From Branchinecta lynchi (Eukaryota > Arthropoda > Branchiopoda > Anostraca > Branchinectidae), in NCBI GenBank assembly GCA_023053575.1, contig JAKZAP010000021.1, positions 9,858,212 to 9,922,211 on the forward strand: a DNA stretch of 64,000 bases. The letters run 5' to 3'. The notes beneath the pieces are model-generated. The model saw nothing but the letters and a program-made list of their open reading frames with translations. It ran no database searches and was not told the origin of the DNA. Within the stretch, counting starts at the first letter, position 1. Every line of letters starts with the position of its first letter. The translations under genes were made by a program, and so were the position numbers. Of this stretch, positions 27,901-39,900 are shown in pieces.

Positions 27901-30900
27901 ATCCGTGGAACTTTAACGACTGCGTTTGATGAATTCTCTACAAATATCGAAACCAGCCCTTCCTCAGGTGTCGCAACTTGATCTAAGATTACCAACTGAG
28001 GAAACTTTTGAACAAACTGATCTGCTGCAACAACCAAAACATCTCTGAAATCCCACATTCGACGTGGAGCCAAACATAACCTGCTTATCGAAAACGCCGG
28101 TAATTTTACTGGCAACACTGTTGTCAGCTCAACAATAGTGCTATCTGACTCATCCTTGACTTCCGCAACAACACTACACGACCTAGCGGAATCCTTCCTA
28201 ACAAGGGAGTCTCTCTCCGTGTCAACGTAAAAACTATGTCGCTTCATAAACGTGTATCCTAATATCATCGGAATCCTTAAAGCATCACTGACGAAAAACT
28301 TTTCCTCGCAGCGTTCGTCTCCAATCTTAACAAAATCCGTGATGACACCTCTGACGTCTAAACCGTGCCCAGACGCACTTTTAACCAACGTGGAGTCTTC
28401 TTTGAGTCCCTCCTGGACTCTATGTGGCAACCTCCTGAAGAGGGCCCTACTAATGAGGCTAATGCCGGAACCCGTGTCCGCCAATGCCTCTACCTGTACT
28501 CCACACAACGTGACGTCAACAAAAGGTGCATCCTTCGCGCAATTATACGCACTAATGTAAGAAGGACGACGGAAATTGCGGGGCGCCGGATTCCTCTTTA
28601 CTCTGGAACCGCGCCCCCTCGCCAGTTTAAATGCCTCGATGAATTTTTGTTTGCTGGCTCAAGACCTCTTGACCAGCAATTCCTTGCGATGTGCCCGACC
28701 TTGGCACATTTCGCACAAATCGGTTTCCCACTAGCGTCCCAGGCGTATGCGTTCCTGTTTTCTGTTTGTCTGGTGTGGGTATGAATTTTAGTGTTTTGTT
28801 TCTGCCATGTAATTTGGCCTCGGTTATTACTTTTCGTGTCAGGTTTATGGTTTGGAGTGTATTTCTGATTTCTGAGACCTGACAGTGCCCGCTGTGGCAC
28901 TAGTTGCTGAGACTTACCGTTCAGTGACCTGTTATTATTATAATACACCCTTGTATCGCTCTTGCTTTCGTGTTGCAACTTTACCTTTTCCTGCGCGCGA
29001 TACCATTTTATCAAACACTCCTTCGTGACTTCCCAAGAATCGGGGTCCCGCAAATAAACCTTTTCACTCAAACCTCTTGCCAAGTGATCGTGAACCATTG
29101 TTTTCAGGAGCGACTGCAAAAGCTGAAAAGAAGAACCTGGTGTGTTGCTCGCTGCTGGCATAGCATCTAGACCAAGTTGGTTCAGAGCTTTCAGCTCGAT
29201 ACTTTCAACAAATCTGAAAGGTTCCTGCCCCTCTTCTAAATACAGTTTTTCGTACAAAAGCCGATCTTTCTTTGACGTGCTTTGGAAACGCTCCTTGAAT
29301 GCCGTCCGAAGTGCCGCAAAAGTTGTGAATTTTCCTTCACTAGCCCTGAAAAAGTCTAACGCCACCCCCCGACATTTGTGCCGCACAATTTTTATCAGCT
29401 CAGGATCCTTTATTTCATCTTCGTCCCAAGCCGATACATCTCTAACTTTGTCCAAAAATTCATCCACATCCGTCCTTCCCTCAAAATAATCGACGGTCTC
29501 GGCAGCTTTTAATAATTTTCCCGGCCATTTCGAAACAAAAAACGTCAAAAATTCTGCCCTATCGGAAACCAACCGGAACTCTCCCTTCCACAGCAAAACG
29601 ATGTCACCAGTGTTAAATTTGATGTTACGTTAGGAGTATCTCTCTCTAATCGTTTATACTTTAACTGTTGTACGAAACCGAGTATCTAATATACGTGTAG
29701 CGTGTACCCGAGCGGTTGGTACATATTAGACTATACCGGTACTCTGATCTTAATCCTCGAAGGGTTGGTTCGTAACTGTGGAGGGGGGAGTTCGGACGGT
29801 AGGTCCTAGGTCCTACATTCAATACACAGTGGTTAGAAAACACACTTACTTTTAATATTGAAGTTCTGCACGCATCGAATACATCTGATAATCCAACGAT
29901 CACTACTGTCTTAAGACCAGCTTAAGACTGCCCTTTACATACGAGTACATTCGTGTTATATAGTGCTCTTTTCTTAATTCGTTTCCAAGTCTTGGCTAAA
30001 GCATTTTGGCCAGCTCTCAAACATAAGCATTTAAAGTGAGTCGAGAAAAGGCATTTTGCAAGAGTTGCTAAAAAGATTTGGAATTAAATATTTCGTGTCG
30101 TTACACGGTTCGAGGGGGGGTGACTCACCCCCCATGCTCCAGAGAATCTACTCTCAGTCGTATGTTTCTGGCTTGTCTGTATGACAGTCGTATTTGAACT
30201 TTTCAGAATAACATATAGGCAGTTACCAAACGTGAATTTCACCCACAAATCACAATTTTTAGTCGTATGGCTACGAAGAAATTTCTATTCGTATGTTTTC
30301 AGATTCACAGTTGTGTGTTTTGAATTTTCCGGAATGAAAGTCGTATGTTTGAGCTTGCCAGAATGACATAAACCGCGAATTTCGCCTGAAAAGACACGTT
30401 TCTTGTCGTACTTTACGAAGGGATTTTCTAGTCCTAAACTAGACCTACGTTGCCCGGGCAACGTGAAGTGTTGCGGCAACCTTTGTCCGGCTTCGCCGGC
30501 TAAAGTGTTGCGAGAGCAACACTTTGGTTTTGTTTCTTCGCTGTCGGTTAAATGCTGAAATTGTCAACTTATCGAAGCTTTTAAAACGGTATGTTCTAAA
30601 AAGAATAATCACATAATCAAAAGCTGTTCTTTAGCGTTGTAAAACCAACAACAAAACAATATCGGAAGAAGGCTATTTGTAACGTTTCAGGATTAAAATA
30701 CCATAGATGACACTATTAATTATTACAAAACTACCTTATTGTTTTACATTACCGTATCGTTTGTACCCGTTGCGTAAACAGTTAATCCTAGGTTATAGCG
30801 ATAGACCATCGATACAAACTTTCTTACTGTCATATTTACAGAAATCGAATACAATGTGCACCAATTTTCAAAAATTTCTAGCCCCTCGTGAACCGATCTT

Positions 30901-33900
30901 ACTTACAAGTCCGTCTCCCGTGATTGACATCAAATTCACCGGAAACAAATAATGGATGCACGAGCTATCAAAAGTTGCAAACCCCTCATCGCTGAAGATG
31001 ATTATAGCATAAAAGCCGATTATTACTTACAAGTCCCATGCATGTCTTACAATTGGGAACAAAATTGTTCTTACCATCGGATACACCTGAGACAAATAAC
31101 AGGTATACCAACTGGCAAAAGCTGCAAACTCCTCGTTGCCGAAGATGATTATGAGCTAACAGTCGATTGTTGCTTACAGTCGAATGTTGCTTACAAGTCC
31201 CTTACATGTCTCACAACTGGTATCGCCTATTTTTGGTTTCAGTGTGTACCTTACTCCTGAAGTTGTCAACCCCTTGAAACTTTCAAACTGGCTTATCTCA
31301 TGAAGGATTTTTGTTCAGAAAAATTGATGGCATATATTTTGATCAGCTCTTCAAGGGCTATCGATTGCCCTAACCACAACAAAAGCATATCGGAAAAAGG
31401 GACTATTTTGACTTTGCAGTCAGTTGAACTTTATCCTTTTCAATCGTAGACATCGTGACGGATGAAAACTTGGAATAATATCCTATTTAATCTAGTTGGT
31501 ATTATAAAGCTATCCGTAACTTTTTAGGATTAAAATACCATAGATGACACTATTAATTATTACGAAACTACCTTGTTTTACATTACAGTATCGTTTGTAC
31601 CCGTTGCGTTAACAGTAAATCCTAGGTTACAGCGATAGACCAACGATACAAACTTTCTTACCGTCAGATTTATATAAATCGAATACAATGTGCAACAATT
31701 TGCACTAATTTCTAGCCCCTCGTGCACCGATTCTACTGACAAGTCCCTTTCCCGTGATAGACATCAAGTTCACCGGATAAAAATAATGGGTATACCGACT
31801 AGCAAAAGTTGCAAACCCCTCATCGCTGAAGATTTGTGTAGCATAACAGCCGATTATTACTTACAAGTCCCTTGCATGTTTTACATTTGGGAACCAAATT
31901 GTTCATCAAATGACAGGTACGCCAACTAGCGAGAGCTGCAAACCCCTCATTGCCGAAGATGATTATGAGCTAACAGTTGCCTGTCGCGTACAAATCCCCT
32001 AAATGTCTCACAACTGGTATCGCCTATTTTTGGTTTCAGTGTGTACCTTACTACTGAGGTTGTCAACCCCTTGAAACTTTCAAACTGGTGTATCTCATAA
32101 AGGAATTTTTTTACCAAAAAATGGACGTCATATACTTTGATCAGCTCATCAGCGGCTATCGATTGCCGTCGAAGTTGAACTTTATCCTTTTCAATCGTAG
32201 ATATCGTGACGGATGAAAACTTGGAACAATATCTTATATAATCTAGTTGATATTATAAAGCTATCCGTAACTTTTCAGGATTAAAATACCATAGATGACA
32301 CTATTAATTATTACAAAATTACCTTATTGTTTTACATTACCGTATCGTTTGTACCCGTTGCGTAAACAGTTAATCCTAGGTTATAGCGATAGACCATCGA
32401 TACAAACTTTCTTACTGTCATATTTACAGAAATCGAATACAATGTGCACCAATTTTCAAAAATTTCTAGCCTCTCGTGAACCGATTCTTAATTACAAGTC
32501 CGTCTCCCGTGATTGACATCAAATTCACCGGAAACAAATAATGGATATACCAGCTATCAAAAGTTGCAAGCCCCTCATCGCTGAAGATGATTATAGCATA
32601 AGCTTTTTAAACGGGATGTTCTAAAAAAATTAATCATATGATCAAAAGGTATTCTTCAGCGTTGTAAAAACAACAACAAAATAATATAGGAAGAAGGGAC
32701 TAAATTAACTTTGCAGTCAGTTGTACTTTATCCTTTTCAATCGTAGACATCGTGACGGATGAAAACTTAAAACAATATCTTATATAATCTAGTTGGTAAT
32801 AGAAAGCTATCCGTAACTTTTCAGGATTAAAATACTATAGATGACACTATTAATTATTATGAAACTACCTCATTGCTTTACATTTTCGTTTGTATCCGTT
32901 GTGTAAACAGTTAATCCTCGGTTACATTGATAGACCATCGACACAAACTTTCTTACCGTCAGATTTATAGAAATCGAATACAATGTGCACCCATTTGCAA
33001 AAATTCCTAGCCCCTCGTGAACCGATTCCTACTTACAAGTCCCTCTCCCGTGATATACATTAAGTTAACCGGAAACAAATAATGGGTACACCAGGTAGCA
33101 AAAGCTGCAACCCCATCATCGCAGAAGATGATTGTAGCATAACAGCCGATTATTACTTACAAGTCCCTTGCATATCTTACCATTGGGAACCAAATTGTTC
33201 TTACCATCGAATACACCGGAAACAAATAACAGGTATACCAACAAGCAAAAGCTGCAAACCCCTCATTACCGAAGATGATTATGGGCTAACAGTCGACTGT
33301 CGCTTAAAAGTCCCCTATATGTATCATAACTGGTATCGCCTATTTTTGGTTTCAATGTACCTTACTATGAAGTTGTCAACCCCTTTGAAATTTTCAAACT
33401 GGTGTATCTCATGAAGGAATTTTTGTACCAAAAAATGGATCGCATATACTTTGATCGGCTCATCAATGGCTATCGATTGCCGTCGAAAAAAAAATTCTAC
33501 CTGTCTTAGTTCAAAAGTTGACTTTTTTGCCGTAGGCCAACTTTCTAACGTCACGACTTAGAAAGGAGCAAAGGATAAGCTCTAGTTTCTTTAGCAATGA
33601 GATAACTTTTAAAGTTTAAGAGGCACATCTGATACCGTTACTCTACCACAAACCAAAGTGCAAAAAAAAAAATTTATAAACTCAGCTGAAATCGTCGCAG
33701 ACATGGACAGAAACAATAGATGGCAGCACTTTCGGACCCGTGGGAAAAAGCCACTTTTTTGTCTCTGTAGATTTTTCTATTTATCACTCAAAGAAGATAT
33801 GTTGGCTGTGGGGCCGGGTAACTGCCGCATATATTTAACACTTATAGATTTTAGTCCATCTTCAATTTGAAACTGGTGCCTGCCTGCTTGCGTGCTAGAA

Positions 33901-36900
33901 CGGAGCTTTCCACTCGAAAGCAGAAACATCTTTTGATGAAACGAAAGGTTCGCTACACAACTTCAGATAGTCCTCTCTGACATAGGCTATACAACTCCAC
34001 TTCACTTCGCAAACCGTAGGCTCTGGCTCGATGACAAGCAAAAACCATCCTTATTGGCCCCAGGCAAGAGTTCTACGGAGCTTTCCAAAATGTAATGTCA
34101 TATTCATCAATCCGGCCTAAGGTCCACACTTTCCGTAAAAACCGCACAGGTTAGACCCTTCTCAGTTACCAGGAATAAAATGAAATCGGAGTCATAGGAA
34201 AAAAAAAAAAAAAAAAAAAAAACGAGGACAAAACCAAAGTGTTGCTCTCGCAACACAACTAGACCTACGTTGCCGGGGCAACGTGAAGTGTTGCGGCAAC
34301 CTTTGTCCGGCTTCGCCGACTAAAGTGTTGCGAGAGCAACACTTTGGTTTTGTTTCTTCGCTGTCGGTTAAATGCTGAAATTGTCAACTTATCGAAGCTT
34401 TTAAAACGGTATGTTATAAAAAGAATAATCACATGATCAAAAGCTGTTCTTTAGCGTTGTAAAACCAACAACAAAACAATATCGGAAAAAGGGACTAAAT
34501 TGACTTGGCGGTCAGTTGAACTTTATCCTTTTCAATCGTAGATATCGTGACGGATGAAAACTTGGAACAATATCTTATATAATCTAGTTGGTATTATAAA
34601 GCTATCCGTAACGTTTCAGGACTAAAATACCATAGATGACACTATTAATTATTACAAAACTACCTTATTGTTTTAGATTACCGTATCGTTTGTACCCGTT
34701 GTGTAAACAGTTAATCCTCGGTTATAGCGATAGACCACCGATACAAACTTTCTTACCGTCATATTTACGGATATCGAATACAATGTGCACCAATTTTCAA
34801 AAATTTCTAGCCCCTCGTGAACCGATTCTCACTTACAAGTCCCTCTCCCGTGATTGACATCAAATTCATCGGAACAAATAATGGGTACACCAGCTATTAA
34901 AAGTTGCAAACCCCTCATCGCTGAAGATGATTATAGCATAAAAGCCGTTTTGGCTTTTTGGGAACAAAATTGTTCTTACCATCTAATACACCTGATACAA
35001 ATAACAGGTATACCAACTAGCAAAAGCTGCAAACTCCTCATTGCCGAAGATGATTATGAGCTAACAGTCGACTGTTGCTTACAGTCGACTGTTGCTTACA
35101 AGTCCCTTACATGTCTCACAACTGGTATCGCCTATTTTTGGTTTCAGTGTGTACCTTACTCCTGAAGTTGTCAACCCCTTGAAACTTTCAAACTGGTTTA
35201 TCTCATGAAGGATTTTTGTTAAAAAAAAATGGATGACATATACTTTGATCAGCTCATCAAGGGCATCGATTGCCCTAACCACAACAAAAGAATATCGGAA
35301 AAAGGGACTAAATTGACTTTGCAGTCAGTTGAACTTTATCCTTTTCAATCGTAGACATCGTGACGGATGAAAACTTGGAACAATATCCTATATAATCTAG
35401 TTGGTATTATAAAGCTATCCGTAACTTTTCAGGATTAAAATACCATAGATGACACTATTAATTATTACGAAACTACCTTATTTTACATTATCGTTTGTAC
35501 CCGTTGCGAAAACAGTAAATCCTAGGATACAGCGAGAGACCATCGATACAAACTTTCTTACCGTCAGTTTTATATAAATCGAATACAATGTGCAACAATT
35601 TGCACAAATTTCTAGCCCCTCGTGCACCGATTCTACTGACAAGTCCCTTTCCCGTGATAGACATCAAGTTCACCGGATAAAAATAATGGGTACACCGGCT
35701 AGCAAAAGTTGCAAACCCCTCATCGCTGAAGATTTTTGTAGCATAACAGCCTATTATTACATTACTGACAAGTCCCTTGCATGTCTTACAATTGGGAACC
35801 TAATTGTTCTTACCATCAAATGACAGGTACGCCAACTAGCGAAAGCTGCAAACCCCTTATTGCCGAAGATGATTATGAGCTAACACTCGACTGCCGCGTA
35901 CAAGTCCCCTACATGTCTCACAACTGGTATCACCTATTTTTGGTTTCAGTGTGTACCTTACTACTGAAGTTGTCAACCCCTTGAAACTTTCAAACTGGTG
36001 TATCTCATGAAGGAATTTGTGTACCAAAAAATGGATGACATATACTTTGATCAGCTCATCAGCGGCTATCGATTGCCGTCGAAAAAAAAAATTCTACCTG
36101 TCTTAGTTCAAAAGTTGACTTTTTTGCCGTAGGCCAACTTTCTAACGTCACCACTTAGAAAGGAGCAAAGGATAAGCTCTAGTTTCTTTAGCAATGAGAG
36201 AACTTCTAAAGTTTAAGAGATACATCTGATACCATTTCTCTACCGCAAACCCAAGTGCAAAAAAACGAATGATAAACTCAGCTGAAATCGTGTACACAAA
36301 TGGAACCAAATTGTTCTTACCATCGAATACACCGGAAACAAATAACAGGTACACCAACTAGCAAAAGCTGCAAGGCCCTCATTACGAAAGATGATTATGA
36401 GCTAACAGTCGACTGTTGCTTAAAAGTCCCCTACATGGCTCATAACTGCTATCGCCTATTTTTGGTTTCAATGTACCTTACTACTGAAGTTGTCAACCCC
36501 TTTGAAATTTTCAAACTGGTGTATCTCATGAAGGAATTTTTGTACAAAAAAATGGATGAAATATACTTTGATCAGCTCATCAGTGGCTATCGATTGCCGT
36601 CGAAAAAAAAATTCTACCTGTCTTAGTTCAAAAGTTGACTTTTTTGCCGTAGGCCAACTTTCTAACGTCACGACTTAGAAAGGAGCAAAGGATAAGCTCT
36701 AGTTTCTTTAGCAATGAGAGAACTTTTAAAGTTTAAGGGGCACATCTGATACCGTTACTCTACCGCAAACCCAAGTGCAAAAAAAAAAAATTATAAACTC
36801 AGCTGGAATCGTCACAGACATGGACAGAAACAATAGATGGCAGCACTTTCGGACCCGTGGGAAAAAGCCACTTTTTTGTCTCTGTAGATTTTTCTATTTA

Positions 36901-39900
36901 TCACTCAAAGAAGATATGTTGGCTGTGGGGCCGGGTAACTGCCGCATATATTTAACACTTATAGATTTTAGTCCATCTTCAATTTGAAACTGGTGCCTGC
37001 CTGCTAGCGTGCTAGAACGGAGCTTTCCACTCGAAAGCAGAAACATGGTTTGATGAAACGAAAGGTTCGCTACACAACTTGAGATGGTCCTCTCCGACAT
37101 AGGCTATACAACTCCACTTCACTTCGCAAACCGTAGGCTCTGGCTCGATGACAAGCAAAAACCATCCTTATTGGCCCCAGGCAAGAGTTCTACGGAGCTT
37201 TCCAAAATGTAATGTCATATTCATCAATCCGGCCTAAGGTCCACACTTTCCGTAAAAACCGCACAGGTTAGACCCTTCCCAGTTACCAGGAATAAAATGA
37301 AATCGGAGTCATAGGAAAAAAAAAAAAAAAAAAAAAAAAAAAAACGAGGACAAAACCAAAGTGTTGCTCTCGCAACACAATTAGAGACGTTCATAGTTTT
37401 GACCTTGCCAGATAAAGGCAGACAAAGCAGTTAGCTAATCGTGAACTTCGCCTTCAAATGAACTCGTATTGTTCAACTGAGATTTTAGTAGTATGTTTTA
37501 AGCTTTTCAGATAGTTTTGTGTTCTAAGTTTGTCAGAATCAGTCGTATGGAACTTGCCAGAAAGACATAGGCCGAAAATAGTTCCTACGAATGACCCGTT
37601 TCTTGTCGTATTTTACGAAGAGATTTTCTAGTCGTCTATTAGAGACAGTCGTAAGTTTTGAGCTTGCCATATGAGGCAGTTAAGTTAATTTCGACAGCAA
37701 ATGACCTATTTCTGTCCGGATGGTTGTATAGAGATTTTCTATAAGTCACTACGTTAGGAAATGTCGTGTGTTTTGAGCTTGTTAGAATGACAATCGTATA
37801 TTTCGAACTTGTCAGTTTGACATAAATGCCTTTACCAAGTTCTGATTTTCACACTGTGGCGCTGAAAACAAGCTGATTTTCGAAATTTTCGCCGCGGCGC
37901 GAAATTTCAACATTGTCCTACCTGTTTTTTTTTGCAAAAATCTCCTTATCTTAAAAAGAAGCAGGCACAACCGCTTGATCATTGCACTATTATTTTTGTA
38001 GTCTAAATTCGAAGTGGAAGCACTACCACGTACTAACTTCCGGGAAAACATCCCACTCCGTTTGCGAGCTATCGGGGCACGGACATATATGTGATATAGT
38101 AGGCAGCCTTTAAAATGTTTCACAAAACTTTACCTGCGCCGTCTTTCATAGTCGTCGCCTACTCACTATATGGTTGAATGGCTCGTAATTTAGGTGAGGG
38201 GTTAGGCCTAAGAGTACACCAACCTGAAAGGTTAGAAATGCCAGGAAAATATCGGATTACAAAAAAATCGCCTGCGGCGCTGAGTTTAAATCTCTTAGTT
38301 ACATACGGTAAAAGCTGCTGCTTGGGATCTGCGCCACATTAAAAGCAAGAGTTTTGTGTGGGAAATAGTTGAATATTGCCGAATAAAGGCCGATTTAGCA
38401 AATCTTGGCTGCAGCTCTTTCGTAGTCCTATCCTATCTCTATTTAGTTGAAGTGTGCATCATTTATGTGCAATTTTAAGCTTGAGATTTGAAATTTACCG
38501 TAGTTGAATTTTGCTCGGATTGAAAAAATTTCGCCTGCGGCGCTCACTTTAATTTGTCTTGAGTAGATATGTCAAAAGCTGATACCGAGGAGCGGTTCAG
38601 CTAAATTTGATATGAACGGCATTGTCTAATTCCTGTTACTTATTTGTTTATTATTTTAGTACTACAATGGCATTTTTAGAATTTATAAAATTAATATTTC
38701 TTGAGCCTGCTGGTGCTGTGTTTTTGGCAAGTCGTATATTTTGAAGTCCTCACCCCCCCAAACCCAAGCCCTTCGGACCGCCCCTGCCCCCCACACACAT
38801 GTACATGGATGGTCGGATCCAAAAAACGAAGGTTTTCAAGTGAATGAACCGGATCCCCCCTGCACGAAAGAAAATCGTGTTTACAGGCGAAACGTGATTA
38901 GTGTAAATCTTGAGAGGCATGAAGTAATCCTACTGAAATCTGCTGTCGAAGACAAATCCGCACCAGCAGCCTCTGCTTGCGCCAACTGTTTTCCTGTTAC
39001 TGGCGATAAAAATCTTTTACAGCGCGAGATCGTTCCGTGCCAAATCCTGAGCAAACTAGGGCATTGCTCTCAAGTGAATGACGTCACTCTGACACAACCA
39101 AATCTCGACGAGAGCGTAGCCGAGGTGTTAGGAAATGGTAATACGCCGGCGGGGACTGGCAAATCCTACTCTGCGGTGGTAAAGAAGGGAGTTGAAGCTG
39201 GAGCAAGAAATCCGAGTGGAACCTGGTCTAACGGCAGTAAGGTTCGTGCTCCCCCCAGGTATGTCAACCCTAAGGTAACGATAGGGTCTAATGTTAAAAG
39301 CAGCTCTAGCTGTAAATCTGTGCTTCAAACTAAAGTTTGTCGATTATTTGCTAGTCGATTTGTGCCAAGCACTGACCCTACCATTCTCGCTAAAGAGTTA
39401 GCTAACCGACTGAAGTGCCGTGTAACATGTGAAAAGGTTGATACAAAAAGCACAAACAGTGCATCATTCAAGATTACTACGCCGGCGACTATGCGCCCGA
39501 CGTTAATGGATCCAGAATTTTGGCCTGCGGGCATATATGTGCGTAATTACTACGAGCCGACAAAGCCAACTAGTAACCCCCATCCTGAGCCCATAGCAAC
39601 TGGGAGTGGTATTTGCCCTAGTACGTAATGGCTAATATTCGTGTTGCGTCATTTAATTGCCATTCAATTAAGCGTAACATGATGGCAGTGAGAGCCCTAT
39701 GTGATGATAATGACATTATTTTCCTACAAGAAACGATGCTGTTTGATTTTGATCAACCGTACTTAAGCTCCATACATCCTGAGTTTATTATTGATTTTTG
39801 ATATGTCTTGCCGGAGTTGCCGGATGTCTACCATCCCTGCTGCGGTTACGTTGCCACTTTCTACACTGAAGGCTGTACCCCGTGTGGATTGGGATGCGGC

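Larger units (their letters stand above)
26880..30105 (-). mobile_element. Ty3/gypsy-type LTR retrotransposon, 3'-truncated
   Basis: Minus-strand order: LTR 29623-30105, gag-like ORF, protease, reverse transcriptase. The pol frame breaks off at a C/G run near 26880; RNase H, integrase and the 3' LTR are absent. A solo LTR of the same family is at 16952-17495. The element is not autonomous. A TGG-starting segment just inside the LTR (29599-29609) could be the primer-binding site, but 13 nt separate it from the LTR end. Confidence 0.88.

Noticed and set aside
28598..29596. Host gene with a zinc knuckle
   Set aside because: Position between an LTR and protease/RT frames identifies it as a retrotransposon gag-like ORF.
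30440..30540. Bacterial contamination suggested by terminator-like hairpins
   Set aside because: The hairpins belong to repeated elements embedded in an animal gene's intron on both sides.
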